64,000 nucleotides of DNA from Streptomyces sp. Isolate_45 (GCF_024721315.2 NZ_JANFAK020000012.1:1-64000), one strand, 5' to 3'. Counted from the first letter of the stretch, positions 33,939 through 43,254 are shown. The notes: generated from the sequence alone by a model not told the origin. Numbers and translations: made by a program.

Positions 33939-33968
33939 CGGGCCCGGGCGGTTCACCGCCCGGGCCCG
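33939..33968 (+). promoter_or_regulatory. 13-bp hairpin between ramS and ramA
   Basis: CGGGCCCGGGCGG (33939-33951), loop TTCA, and CCGCCCGGGCCCG (33956-33968) form a perfect stem 12 nt after the ramS stop and 25 nt before ramA. It probably stabilises the abundant ramCS mRNA and lowers read-through into the exporter genes. Confidence 0.7.
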
Positions 33969-33993
33969 CACCACACCCCTGGAGCCGCCGCCC

Positions 33994-35844
33994 ATGACAG
34001 CGCCCGATCCCGTCGACGGGGCGGCGGCCGCCCGCGGCGCCGACAGGGCCCTGCGGGCGGCCGCACGCCACAGCGCCGGCCGCCTCACCGCCGCCTCCGC
34101 CTGCTCCGTGGCCGCCGCCGTCGCGGCCCTGGCCGAACCGGCCGTCCTCGGCCACACCCTCGACCTGCTGCTGCGACAGGACCCCGCCGGCGCCCGGTGG
34201 ACCGCGTGGTGTGCGGTGGTGATCGCCGCCGAGGTCCTCCTCGACGCCGCCACGGCCCGGCTGGGCGGCGGCGTCGACGGCCGCTCCACCGCTTGGCTGC
34301 GCCGGTTGGGTCTCGCCCGGCTGCTGCGCACCGCGCCGCACCACGCCGCCCGCCACTCCCCCGGTGAGCTGTCGGCCCGGCTGACCTCGCACGCGACCAC
34401 CGCCGGTGGTGTACCGGCGGCCGTCGTCGGCGCGGCCGTGGCCCTGCTGCCGCCGGTCGGTGGACTCGTGGCGCTGTTCCTGGTCGACGTGTGGACCGGG
34501 CTGGCCTTCCTCGCCGGACTCCCGCTGCTCGCCGTGCTGTTGCGGGCCTTCGCGCGTGATTCGGGGGCCAGCGTCAGCCGCTACCAGGAGGTGCAGCTGG
34601 CCATGGCCGGTCGCCTCGTGGAGGCGCTCGCGGGCGCCCGTACGATCGCCGCCGCCGGCACCGCCGAGCGCGAACAGGCGCGTGTACTGGCCCGGTTGCC
34701 GGAGCTGGGCGCCGAGGGACGGCGGACGTGGCGGATCTACGGCTCGACCGTGGCCCGTACGAGCGCCCTCATGCCGCTGCTGCTGTACGTGGTCCTCGGC
34801 GTGGGCGGGGTCCGGCTGGCCGACGGCGCACTCGGTGTCGGCGGGCTCCTCGCGGCGGTCCGCTACGCGGGCCTCGCGGCCGGCGCCGGTGCCGTGACGG
34901 GCCGGCTGGCGGCCGTGGTCCGCGGCCGGGCCGCCGCCCGCCGCACGGCGACCCTCTTCGACCTGCCCGAACTCCCGCAAGGCGCAAGCCGGTTGCCCGA
35001 GGACGGTCCCGGCACCCTGGAACTGCTCGGGGTGCGCGTGGTGCGGTCGGGCGTCGTGGTCCTGCACGACGTCGACCTGCGGATCCCCGGCGGAACGACC
35101 GCGGCCGTCGTCGGCCGCTCGGGCTCCGGCAAGACGACGCTGGCCGCCGCGGCGGGACGGCTCACCGCCTGCGACGGAGGTCGGGTACTGCTCGACGGCG
35201 TACCGCTGGACGAGCTGTCCCCCGAGGAACTGCGTCGGGAGGTCGGCCACGCCTTCGAACGGCCGGCGCTCTTCGGCGCGGACATCGCGGCCGCCCTCGC
35301 GTTCGGCAGCGGTCCCGCGCCGGCCCCGGAGGACGTGCGCGCCGCCGCGCGGGCGGCCGGCGCCGACGCCTTCGTGCGGCGACTGCCCGAGGGGTACGGG
35401 ACGGCGCCCGCGGACGCGCCCATGTCCGGTGGCGAGCTGCAACGACTGGGCCTGGCACGGGCGTTCTGCCGTGCGGGGCGATTGCTCGTGCTGGACGACG
35501 CGACGTCGAGCCTGGACACCCTCACCGCCCGGGAGGTGGAGCGCGCCCTGGCCCGCGACGTCCGGCCGGGCACCCGTCTGGTCGTCGCGCACCGCATCTC
35601 CTCGGCCGCCCGCGCCGACCTCGTCGTATGGCTCGACGCGGGACGGGTGCGGGCGACCGGTCCGCACGCGGAGCTGTGGCGGGACCCCGCCTACCGGGCG
35701 GTGTTCGGCGACGGGACGGATGCCGCCGGTGAGCCGGCGGCGCGACCCGCCGACGGATCCGGCTCCCGGGGGGCGGGCGGTCCGTACGGCGGTCTCACGC
35801 GGCGGCCCGCGCCGGAGCCGCCCGGCCGGGAGGCGGTCCGATGA
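33994..35844 (+). CDS. ramA: SapB exporter ABC half-transporter RamA
   Basis: A 616-residue ABC exporter half with an N-terminal six-helix domain and a C-terminal ATPase. Walker A is GRSGSGKTT (about residue 378), the signature is MSGGELQRLGLARA and Walker B is LLVLDDATSSLD. The usual catalytic Glu after Walker B is Asp, so this site may be the degenerate one of a heterodimer. The switch His is in VVAHRIS. It overlaps ramB by 4 nt. Together they export the SapB peptide. No leader peptidase domain is present. Confidence 0.92.
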   Translation: MTAPDPVDGAAAARGADRALRAAARHSAGRLTAASACSVAAAVAALAEPAVLGHTLDLLLRQDPAGARWTAWCAVVIAAEVLLDAATARLGGGVDGRSTAWLRRLGLARLLRTAPHHAARHSPGELSARLTSHATTAGGVPAAVVGAAVALLPPVGGLVALFLVDVWTGLAFLAGLPLLAVLLRAFARDSGASVSRYQEVQLAMAGRLVEALAGARTIAAAGTAEREQARVLARLPELGAEGRRTWRIYGSTVARTSALMPLLLYVVLGVGGVRLADGALGVGGLLAAVRYAGLAAGAGAVTGRLAAVVRGRAAARRTATLFDLPELPQGASRLPEDGPGTLELLGVRVVRSGVVVLHDVDLRIPGGTTAAVVGRSGSGKTTLAAAAGRLTACDGGRVLLDGVPLDELSPEELRREVGHAFERPALFGADIAAALAFGSGPAPAPEDVRAAARAAGADAFVRRLPEGYGTAPADAPMSGGELQRLGLARAFCRAGRLLVLDDATSSLDTLTAREVERALARDVRPGTRLVVAHRISSAARADLVVWLDAGRVRATGPHAELWRDPAYRAVFGDGTDAAGEPAARPADGSGSRGAGGPYGGLTRRPAPEPPGREAVR

Positions 35845-37616
35845 GCGAGTACGGAACCTGGCGGCGGGTGTCCCGTGAGGGCCGTCGCTTCCTGCGCGGA
35901 CGGCCCCGCCCACTGCGCCGGCTCGCGCTCTGGTCCCTGTTGGAGTCCGCGCACACCTTCCTCGGGGGGTACGCGGTGGCCCGCGCCCTCGACGACGGTT
36001 TCCTCGCCGGCCGCACCGGTACGGGCATCGGCTGGCTGGTCGTGGCCGGCGCGGGCGCCCTGCTGGGCGCGCTCGCCCTGCGGGGCGTGTTCGGCGGGCT
36101 CGCGGACCTGGTCGAACCGCTGCGGGACGGTCTGGTGCGGCGCTCGGTGCGCCAGGCGATCGGGCGGGCCGTCGCCGACCCCGGACGGCCCGGCGACGCG
36201 GGCGCGGTCTCGCGGCTCACGCAGCAGACCGAGATGGCCCGGGACTCCTCCGCCGGACTCGTCCTGGTCGCCCGGTCGTTCGTCTTCACCGCCCTGGGCG
36301 CGCTGCTCGGGCTGGCCGCGCTGTCCCCCGTACTGCTGGTCCTCGTCCTGCCCGCCCTGCTCCTGGGCGCGGCCGGGTTCCTCGCCACGCTGCACCCGAT
36401 GGCGCGCGTGCAGCGGGCTGCGCTCGACACGGACGAGGCACTGTCCGCGCGCGCCGCAGAGCTGGCGTCGGGGCTGCGCGACGTCGTCGCGTGCGGCGGC
36501 GCGGCGAGCGCCGGGGCCGGCGTGGAGACGTTGATCGCCGAGCAGGAGCGGCTGACCGCCCGGCTCGCGCGGTGGACCGCCCTGCGCACGCTGGCCCTGG
36601 GCGTCGCGGGCCGGCTGCCGGTGGTCGTGGTGCTCGCCGCGACGCCCTGGTTGCTGGGGCGCGGGGTGAGCACGGGCGCGGTGGCCGGGGCGCTCACCTA
36701 TCTCGTGCAGTCGCTGCTCCCGGCCCTGGACGCGCTGATGACGGCGCTGGGGGCGGCGGGCACCCGGCTGCTGGTGGTGCTGGACCGGTTCTGCGATCCG
36801 GCTCCGGGGGCGGCGACGCGGTCCCCGGAACCGGGGACGCCCGCCCCGACCCCCGCATCCGTACCCGCGCCCGTCCCCGTACCCGCGCCCGCGCCCGCGC
36901 CCGCCGTCGAGCTGCGTCGGGTCCGGTTCGCCTACGGTCCCCGCGCGGACCCGGTGATCGACGGCCTCGACCTGGTGGTCGGCGCCGGCGAGCACCTGGC
37001 CGTGGTCGGGCCGAGCGGCATCGGCAAGTCCACCCTCACCGCTCTGATCGCCGGGCTGCTGCCGCCCGGCGGCGGCACCGTACGGGTCGCGGGCGCGCCC
37101 GTACGGGGCACCCCGGGACCCGGCCCCGACGTCCGCCGGACCCTGCTGCCCCAGCAGGCGTACGTGTTCACGGGCACGGTCCGGGAGAACCTGACCCACC
37201 TGTGCCCCGGCCGGGTGTCCGGCGCACAGGTGGAGCGGGCCGCGGCCGCCCTCGGCGCGGACGGGCTGGTGGCCCGGCTCGGCGGGCTGGACGCGGCCGT
37301 CGACCCGGGTCGGCTCTCCCAGGGCGAGCGCCAGCACCTCGCCCTCACGGCCGCCTACCTCTCCCCCGCCCCCCTGCTGCTGCTCGACGAGGCCACCTGC
37401 CACCTCGACCCCCGGACCGAGGAACGCGCCGAGCGTGCGCTCGCCGAGCGGCCCGGCACCCTGGTGGTGGTCGCGCACCGGATCTCCTCCGCCGTCAGGG
37501 CCGACCGGGTCCTCGTCCTCGACGGGACCCGGGCGGTGTGCGGCACGCATGCGGAGCTCCCGGCCAGGTCGCCCCTGTACCGGGATCTGGTGGGCCTGTG
37601 GGACGCGCGCGGGTGA
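35841..37616 (+). CDS. ramB: SapB exporter ABC half-transporter RamB
   Basis: A 591-residue partner of RamA with the same layout. About six hydrophobic segments (1-310) are followed by an Ala/Pro-rich linker (PTPASVPAPVPVPAPAPAPA). The ATPase has GPSGIGKST (Walker A), LSQGERQHLALTAA (signature, Gln in place of the first Gly) and LLLLDEATCHLD (Walker B with catalytic Glu). This is the more canonical ATP site of the pair. Order and overlap (ATGA) match the ram/amf operons. It ends 75 bp before the convergent ramR. Confidence 0.93.
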   Translation: MSEYGTWRRVSREGRRFLRGRPRPLRRLALWSLLESAHTFLGGYAVARALDDGFLAGRTGTGIGWLVVAGAGALLGALALRGVFGGLADLVEPLRDGLVRRSVRQAIGRAVADPGRPGDAGAVSRLTQQTEMARDSSAGLVLVARSFVFTALGALLGLAALSPVLLVLVLPALLLGAAGFLATLHPMARVQRAALDTDEALSARAAELASGLRDVVACGGAASAGAGVETLIAEQERLTARLARWTALRTLALGVAGRLPVVVVLAATPWLLGRGVSTGAVAGALTYLVQSLLPALDALMTALGAAGTRLLVVLDRFCDPAPGAATRSPEPGTPAPTPASVPAPVPVPAPAPAPAVELRRVRFAYGPRADPVIDGLDLVVGAGEHLAVVGPSGIGKSTLTALIAGLLPPGGGTVRVAGAPVRGTPGPGPDVRRTLLPQQAYVFTGTVRENLTHLCPGRVSGAQVERAAAALGADGLVARLGGLDAAVDPGRLSQGERQHLALTAAYLSPAPLLLLDEATCHLDPRTEERAERALAERPGTLVVVAHRISSAVRADRVLVLDGTRAVCGTHAELPARSPLYRDLVGLWDARG

Positions 37617-37691
37617 GGCGCGCACGGCCGGGCGGATCGCCCGTCTGCCGTCGGGGGTGCGGGGGGATGCGGGGGAACTCGGGCCGGCGGC

Positions 37692-38306
37692 TCAGACCCA
37701 GCCGGCCCGCCGGGATATCCGGATGGCGTCTATCCGGTTGCGGGCGCCGGTCTTCCGCGTCACGGCGGCCATGTAGTTGCGTACGGTTCCGCTGGCGAGG
37801 TGCAGGGCGCGGGCTATCTCCGCGACCGAGTCGCCCTCGGCGGCCCGGGCCAGGACGCTCAGCTCGCGCGGGCTGAGCGGCATGGGGTCGGCCTCCATGA
37901 AGGCGGACGCGAGCGTGGCGTCGATGAAGCGTTCCCCCGCGGCGACCTTTCCGACGGCCCGGACCAGCCGGGCGGGCGAACCGTCCTTGTCGACGTAGCC
38001 GAGTGCCCGCGTCCTGAAGGCGCGGCTCAGCGTGCCGGGCGTGTCGGCCCGGGCGAGTACCAGCAGGGGGGCGGACGAGTGGGGCAGCAGGCGGCCGGCG
38101 TCCGTGTCGGTGTCGGCGAGGAGGGCCGCCGACACCTCCGGACAGTCGATGTCCACGACCGCCACGTCGGGTCGTAAGAACTCCGCCTGGCGCGCGGCGG
38201 CGCGCCAGCCGGAGGAGGTGACGTCGAAGTCGCCTTCGGATCTCAGCAGTGCGGCCAGGGCGGACCTCACCAGGCACACGCTGTGCAGCACCAGGACCTT
38301 GGTCAT
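37692..38306 (-). CDS. ramR: LuxR-type response regulator RamR/AmfR
   Basis: A 204-residue orphan regulator that activates the ram operon. The receiver domain (1-125) keeps the acceptor-like Asp in AVVDID (D52/D54) but lacks the usual acidic pair at its start (VLVLHSVCL). The C-terminal LuxR HTH is at about 140-200 (LSPRELSVLARAAEGDSVAEIARALHLASGTVRNYMAAV). It is convergent with ramB, as in other ram clusters. GAGGGG precedes ATG 38306, inside the small palindrome GGGGTTCCCC. TCACGTGA (38319-38326) lies just upstream and could be a regulator site. No kinase is adjacent. Confidence 0.92.
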   Translation of the reverse strand: MTKVLVLHSVCLVRSALAALLRSEGDFDVTSSGWRAAARQAEFLRPDVAVVDIDCPEVSAALLADTDTDAGRLLPHSSAPLLVLARADTPGTLSRAFRTRALGYVDKDGSPARLVRAVGKVAAGERFIDATLASAFMEADPMPLSPRELSVLARAAEGDSVAEIARALHLASGTVRNYMAAVTRKTGARNRIDAIRISRRAGWV

Positions 38307-38690
38307 CGGGGGTTCCCCTCACGTGACGAGCGATCAGCATCAAGCGGCTGCCCAGCTACCACCGTGCGGGAACGTCACGGCGGGAGGCGTACGGGGGCGC
38401 GTGGCCGAAGCCGGGCGCTCCTCCAGTCCCACCCCCGGGCGACCGGTGGCCGTCCCACCTCGGCGGGCGTCCGGGAAGCGCCGTGCGAGGCCTCGGAACG
38501 CCAACATCCGGATGGGCTGATTCCGCGCGCATTCGGCGGGATCCGAACACCGGGCGAGGGAGGTGGAGCGCCGTGGAGCGCCCCGGGACGGCGCCAACCG
38601 GGGTGCCGTGATCGGGAGTCGGGTTTCGGACGACGCTCAGCGGCCACACGGGCAAAGGAGCGACGGACCACGAGGAGAGGAAGCACACCC
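38307..38690. other. Divergent gap between ramR and a small membrane gene
   Basis: About 380 bp. It contains the 8-bp palindrome TCACGTGA (38319-38326) near ramR and short near-repeats of GGAGCGCC (near 38565-38583). Otherwise it is GC-rich with no supportable gene. It should hold the ramR promoter, known in other species to be under developmental control. I cannot place its elements with certainty. Confidence 0.5.
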
Positions 38691-38792
38691 ATGACGACGA
38701 TGGCCCTACTGATCGTGCCCATGGTGTTGGCCCTGCTGCTCGTCCACCGCAAGGGCGGACACCGTGCCCGCCACCGGGCGAGCCGGTTCTGA
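38691..38792 (+). CDS. 33-residue membrane peptide
   Basis: ATG 38691 follows GAGGAGAGGAAG. The product is one hydrophobic helix (MALLIVPMVLALLLVH) and a basic tail (RKGGHRARHRASRF), so it is a single-span peptide with a positively charged cytoplasmic end. No family is recognised. It lies next to the SapB regulator, which may be chance. Confidence 0.6.
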   Translation: MTTMALLIVPMVLALLLVHRKGGHRARHRASRF

Positions 38793-38850
38793 GCCGCGTG
38801 CCGACCCGTCCGGGCCGGCACCACCCACGAGCGGAAGCGAGGTGAGTGCG

Positions 38851-39309
38851 GTGTCCATGCGTGCGAAGGGGTGGGCCAAGTCCTTCCCGGTGCACAGAGG
38901 GGTGCGCGAGGCCCGCCGGTGGACGGGCGAACACCTGGACTCCCTGCAATGGACGGCCGACGCCCCGGACACGGCCCACTCCGTCCTGCTGACGGTGTCG
39001 GAACTCGTCACCAACGCGCACGTGCACGCCCACAGCAGCGCCCGGCTGGTGCTGACCTGGGACGGACGCTGCCTGCACGTCAGCGTCGCCGACAGCGACC
39101 CGAGCCTGCCCGCCCCGCGCGACGCCTCACGGGACGCGACCTCCGGGCGGGGGCTCGCCATCATCGACGCCCTCGCCGACACGTGGAACGCCCATTCCTT
39201 CCACGGCGGCAAGACCATCACCGCCTGCTTCCACCCAGACCTGACGCCCGCCCCGCACGCCGGGGCGGGCCGGTCGGAGCCGCACGCCGGCGGGTCCCCC
39301 GCGGCCTGA
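38851..39309 (+). CDS. Anti-sigma-factor-type ATP-binding protein (HATPase, RsbW-like)
   Basis: A 152-residue single-domain GHKL ATPase of the kind that binds sigma or STAS proteins. The N-box is SELVTNAHVHA (about residues 48-58), the G1 region is VADSDPSLP and the G2 region is GRGLAIIDALADTW. It has the usual N-terminal helix (VREARRWTGEHLDSL). GTG 38851 is preferred because GAGGTGA lies about 6 nt upstream; GTG 38842 and ATG 38857 are alternatives. Streptomyces encodes dozens of these. The partner is unknown, though a STAS protein lies at 50.1 kb. Confidence 0.87.
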   Translation: MSMRAKGWAKSFPVHRGVREARRWTGEHLDSLQWTADAPDTAHSVLLTVSELVTNAHVHAHSSARLVLTWDGRCLHVSVADSDPSLPAPRDASRDATSGRGLAIIDALADTWNAHSFHGGKTITACFHPDLTPAPHAGAGRSEPHAGGSPAA

Positions 39310-39351
39310 CGTCCGCTCCCCGCCCGGCGGCGCGAGTTCCGCACGCGCGGG

Positions 39352-40203
39352 TCATCCCCTCGCCCCGTCCCCGGATCCGGGCCGGGGGGACGTCCCGAGG
39401 GCCGGCTCCGGTTCGGCCGTCGAGATCTCGGGCTCCAGCCCCTCGCCGACCCCGGTCCGGCGGCGTCCGGCATCGGCCCGCCACGCCTCGAAGACGAGCG
39501 TCGTGGCGGTGACCACCACGAGCCCGAGCAGCCAGCCCCCCACGACGTCACTGACCCAGTGCACGCCGAGCGCGACCCGGGTGTAGCCGACCCCGAGCAC
39601 GCTCGTCACGGCCAGCGCCCACGGCAGGAACCGCCAGGCGGGCGGCACCAACGGGAGCAGGACGAGGAGCAGGACCGCGCAGGAGACCATGGCCGTCATG
39701 GCGTGCCCGGAGGGGAAGGAGAAGCCGGGCGCGTGGGAGACGGGGTCGGGCAGGTGCGGGCGCGCCCGTTCCACGACGTTCTTGGTGAGGAACCCGATGA
39801 GGGCGCCGGCCGTGGCGGTGACGGCGGCCCAGGCCGCGAGGCGCCACGCGCGGCGCCGCAGCAGCCATATCACCAGGAGGGCCACCAGCAGCCGCATCGT
39901 CACCGGGTCCCACAGCACGCCCGTGAGGAACTCCAGCACGCGCACCCGGTCCGGGTCCTCCAGGGCGGCCCGGTGGAGCCGTTCGGCCGTGTCACGGTCG
40001 AGGCGGTACAGCGGCGGCCACCGGGATTCGACGAGCACCAGGGCGAGGACGAACGGCACGCTCACCGCGGCCGTGGCCGCCACCGTCAGCACGAGCCTCG
40101 TCCCGAAGGCCGCGTCGGGACCGGAACGTCCCGTCAGGAACGCGCGGATCGCGTGGCGTCGGGAACGGGGGCGGGGTCCGGGACGGGGCGGGTGCTGTGC
40201 CAT
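39352..40203 (-). CDS. PAP2-family membrane phosphatase
   Basis: A 283-residue protein with about six helices. The phosphatase motifs are complete: KNVVERARPHLP (KxxxxxxRP), FPSGHAM (PSGH) and YTRVALGVHWVSDVVGG (SRxxxxxHxxxD with T for S). Such enzymes dephosphorylate phosphatidate or undecaprenyl pyrophosphate at the outer membrane face. It lies upstream of nothing on its strand and downstream of the YihY-type gene, with a lipid-kinase fusion further upstream. This suggests a lipid-phosphate theme. Confidence 0.9.
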   Translation of the reverse strand: MAQHPPRPGPRPRSRRHAIRAFLTGRSGPDAAFGTRLVLTVAATAAVSVPFVLALVLVESRWPPLYRLDRDTAERLHRAALEDPDRVRVLEFLTGVLWDPVTMRLLVALLVIWLLRRRAWRLAAWAAVTATAGALIGFLTKNVVERARPHLPDPVSHAPGFSFPSGHAMTAMVSCAVLLLVLLPLVPPAWRFLPWALAVTSVLGVGYTRVALGVHWVSDVVGGWLLGLVVVTATTLVFEAWRADAGRRRTGVGEGLEPEISTAEPEPALGTSPRPGSGDGARG

Positions 40204-40293
40204 GGGTACGCGACTTTCGGTCGGGGGCGTTCGGACGGGAACGGTCGTGGCGGGGCGTTCGGGCGGGGCGTACGGGCGTCGGGGCCCGCGGGG

Positions 40294-41247
40294 TCAGACT
40301 CCGGGGTCCTGCGCGACGGGCCGGAGCACACCGGCCCGTACGGCTTCGAGTTGGGCGGAGAAGGCGAGGCCCAGGAACAGGGCCAGGGAGGTCAGGTAGG
40401 ACCACAGCAGCAGCGACACGAGCGCGCTGAGGGGCCCGTACACGCTGGTGAAGGTGCTGCTGGCGCCGACGTACAGGCTCAGCGCCCAGGTCGCCGTGAT
40501 CCACAGCACGAGGTAGACGACGGCGCCGAAGGCGAGCCAGGTGTAGCCCGGCTGGTCGCGCCGGGGTGCGAGTCGGAAGATCGCGCTGGTGGCCAGCACG
40601 GCCAGCAGGACGCCGATCGGCCAGCGCAGGACGTCCCAGGCGCGGATGGTGGTCGGTCCGAGGTGGTAGACCTCGGCGAAGGCGTGGGTGAGGTCGGCGC
40701 CGAGGACGGTGAGGACGAAGCTGAGGCCGAGGGGAAGACCCGCGAGGACCGCCATGACGACACCGCGGGCGTACTTGCGCAGGAACGGCCGGTCGCGCTC
40801 GTTGCCGTATATGCGGTTGGCGCCGCGCTCGACCTGGCACAGGCTCGTGGTGACGTTGACGAGGGAGAAGAGCAGCCCCAGCCAGAGCGCGGCCTGGCCG
40901 CCGTCCCCGGCGTGGCGGCGGCTCTCGCGCAGGGCCTCGTCGACCACCTCCCGGCTGGGGCCGCTGGTGATCCGTCCGATGGTGAGCTCGGCCACCCGGC
41001 CGATGTCCTCGGTGTGCAGGACGCTGGACAGCCCGATGGCTGCGATGGCCAGCGGCACGATGGACAGGACGGTCTGGAGGGCGAGGGCCCGGGAGTGGCT
41101 GAAGCCGTCCGCGTAGCGGAAGCGCACGAAGGAGTCGCGGGCCAGGCTCCAACCCCCGTAGCGGCGCAGTGCGGCCCAGGCCTCGTCCCCGGACAGCTCC
41201 TCGCCCACCACGTCGCGTCTCTGCGGTACCCGGGTCGCGGTTCCCAT
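40294..41247 (-). CDS. YihY/BrkB-family membrane protein
   Basis: A 317-residue protein with six helices of the YihY (UPF0761/BrkB) family. A cytoplasmic N-terminus precedes FSHSRALALQTVLSIVPLAIA, NVTTSLCQVERGANRIYGNERDRPFLRKYARG and TSVYGPLSALVSLLLWSYLTSLALFLGLAFSAQLEAVR, the family's best-kept parts. Its function is not settled; lipid or metabolite transport has been proposed. ATG 41247 is the start. It lies between two PAP2-domain genes on the same strand. Confidence 0.88.
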   Translation of the reverse strand: MGTATRVPQRRDVVGEELSGDEAWAALRRYGGWSLARDSFVRFRYADGFSHSRALALQTVLSIVPLAIAAIGLSSVLHTEDIGRVAELTIGRITSGPSREVVDEALRESRRHAGDGGQAALWLGLLFSLVNVTTSLCQVERGANRIYGNERDRPFLRKYARGVVMAVLAGLPLGLSFVLTVLGADLTHAFAEVYHLGPTTIRAWDVLRWPIGVLLAVLATSAIFRLAPRRDQPGYTWLAFGAVVYLVLWITATWALSLYVGASSTFTSVYGPLSALVSLLLWSYLTSLALFLGLAFSAQLEAVRAGVLRPVAQDPGV

Positions 41248-41274
41248 CGGCTTCCTGACTGTTCGTGGTCCCGG

Positions 41275-41325
41275 CGCGGGGAGCGGCGGGGCGGAGAGGG
41301 GCGGGGCGGAGAGGGGCGGGGTTCA
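41275..41325. repeat. Short tandem repeats GGGGCGGAGA between genes
   Basis: The unit GGGGCGGAGAGGGGCGG is repeated in the 75-bp gap after the PAP2-kinase fusion stop and before the YihY gene. It gives a G-rich strand that could form a G-quadruplex. The adjoining 3' coding end also contains GCGGGTGCGGGT repeats encoding Ala-Pro units. Confidence 0.6.
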
Positions 41326-43254
41326 GTGGACGGCTGGGCGGGGGCGGGCGTGCTCGTCGTCGTCGGCACCGCTTTGCGCGGGCGCGGGTGCGGGTGCGGG
41401 TGCGGGCGCGGGCGCGGCATGCGCGTCGGGCGCGGCGTGCGCCGCGCGTTCGCGCGCGGTCGTGCCAGGGGCCCCGGGAAGGCGGATCCACAGGGCGCCC
41501 GGCTCCACCTCGGCGAGCAGGCGGGTGCCTTCCGTCATGGTGTCGCCGTCGACCTCGCGGGGCTGCGCCCCGGCGAAGCGGAGCTCGATCCGCCGGGCGC
41601 TGAAGTACTCCAGGGATCCGCCGGCCACGCTCCGACCGCCGGTCGACGCCGGGGCGGACCCGTCCTGCTCGGGGGCGCCGCCGCGGACGACCCGGGAGGC
41701 CAGGTGGCCGGCCGCGGCGAGCCAGCCCGCGGCGCCCCGGGGGTCGAAGAGCACGACCTCCAGCCGTCCGCTGTCCGGCCGTGCCCGGGGCAGGAGTTCG
41801 AGGCCGCCCTGGAGGGCGCCGACGTTGCCGATGACGACCATCCGCGCCCGGCGGCGCCGGACGCGGCCCCCGTCCAGCCGTACGGAGAGCCGCATGCCGG
41901 GGTCTCCCAGGTGGCGGGCGCCGGACAGGACGTAGGCCGCCCATCCCAGGCGGGCCTTGAGGGCGGGCGAGGTGTCGCGGACGGTGGCGGCGTCGAAGCC
42001 GGCGCCCGTCATCACCGTGAACCGCGTCGACGTGAGGCCGTCGCCGCTCACCCGTCCCACGTCGATCGGGAAGTCGCCGCCGGCGAGGGCCCCTTCGAGG
42101 GCGTCCCGCGGGTCCAGGGGGAGGTCCAGGTTGCGGGCGAGGAGGTTGCCCGTCCCGCAGGGCACCAGCGCCAGCGGGATGCCGGTGCCGGCCACGACGT
42201 CGGCGCAGGCACGGACCGTGCCGTCCCCGCCGCAGACGACGACCAGGTCCACACCGGGTACCGCGCACTCCTCGGACAGGGTCCCGCAGGCCTGTTCGAC
42301 GGAGGTGGACGTCCAGCGTTGCTCGGTGTAGCCGTGGCGGTGGAGGTCGGCCCGCACCTGCTCGGCCAGCTCGTCACCGCAGCCGTGGGGGTGGCGGACC
42401 ACGACCGCTGTCCGTCCCGGACCGCCCGCGGCGGACGCGCCACGACGGTCGACGCCCCGGGCGGCGGGAACGGAATGGCCGGTGGGACCAGTGGGGCCGA
42501 CGGGGTCAACGGGACCGTCGGCGGGCGATCCGGGGATCGCCGGGAGGACCGTGTCCGCGCCGTCCCGCGACCCGGACACGGTCCCCCCGGCGTCGCGGGT
42601 GCGGCCGGCAAGGAACACCGCGCCCACGACGAGCAGCGTGGCGACTCCGTTGAGCAGGCCGCCCGCCACGTCGGACGGGTGGTGCATGCCCCGGTACATC
42701 CGGGACGCCCCGACCGCCGGCGGGACGAGCACCAGGACCGCCGCCGCGACGTACCGCCAGGGTCCGCGGACCCTGGTCCACACCAGCACCGCGAGGCCGC
42801 CGAACAGGGCGACGGAGGCCCCGACGTGGCCGGACGGGAAGCTCGACGTGGGCGGCGCACCGTCCAGGCGGGGTACGTCGGGGCGGGGGCGTTCCACGCA
42901 CATCGTCACGGCCAGGAAGACCGCCGACTGCACGGCGACCGAGGCGCCCAGGAAGACCGCGTCGGCCCATCGCGGGGTGCCGGGCAGCACCAGCAGGGCG
43001 ACGACGCAGAGCAGCGTCACGCCGACGATCCCCTCCGTCGAGGCGATGATCGACAGCCACTCGGTGACGGAGTCCGCCCAGGGGGTCCGGTGCGCGGCGA
43101 ACGCGTCCGTGACGCGGTCCTCCGTCGACAGCAGCCGCCGGCCCACCGGCGCCCCGGTCACGAACAGGCCCAGCGCAACCATCACGGCGAACTGGGCCGG
43201 TACGAACCACAGGAGCCGTGTGCGTCTCGCGGCGGTGCCGCTTTCCGTCGTCAT
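41323..43254 (-). CDS. Fused PAP2 phosphatase - diacylglycerol kinase-type lipid kinase
   Basis: A 643-residue fusion. Residues 1-225 are a PAP2 domain with six helices (CVERPRPDVPRL, FPSGHVGASVALFGG, SRMYRGMHHPSDVAGG). After a linker rich in Gly and Pro, residues about 300-600 are a DAGK catalytic domain (VVVCGGDGTVRACADVVAG, LVPCGTGNLLARNLDLP, VMTGAGFDAATV). The C-terminus is a low-complexity Ala/Pro tail. One protein could thus remove and add phosphate on lipids on opposite membrane faces. ATG 43254 is chosen for AAGG 6 nt upstream; longer versions add unlikely sequence. Confidence 0.88.
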   Translation of the reverse strand: MTTESGTAARRTRLLWFVPAQFAVMVALGLFVTGAPVGRRLLSTEDRVTDAFAAHRTPWADSVTEWLSIIASTEGIVGVTLLCVVALLVLPGTPRWADAVFLGASVAVQSAVFLAVTMCVERPRPDVPRLDGAPPTSSFPSGHVGASVALFGGLAVLVWTRVRGPWRYVAAAVLVLVPPAVGASRMYRGMHHPSDVAGGLLNGVATLLVVGAVFLAGRTRDAGGTVSGSRDGADTVLPAIPGSPADGPVDPVGPTGPTGHSVPAARGVDRRGASAAGGPGRTAVVVRHPHGCGDELAEQVRADLHRHGYTEQRWTSTSVEQACGTLSEECAVPGVDLVVVCGGDGTVRACADVVAGTGIPLALVPCGTGNLLARNLDLPLDPRDALEGALAGGDFPIDVGRVSGDGLTSTRFTVMTGAGFDAATVRDTSPALKARLGWAAYVLSGARHLGDPGMRLSVRLDGGRVRRRRARMVVIGNVGALQGGLELLPRARPDSGRLEVVLFDPRGAAGWLAAAGHLASRVVRGGAPEQDGSAPASTGGRSVAGGSLEYFSARRIELRFAGAQPREVDGDTMTEGTRLLAEVEPGALWIRLPGAPGTTARERAAHAAPDAHAAPAPAPAPAPAPAQSGADDDEHARPRPAVH

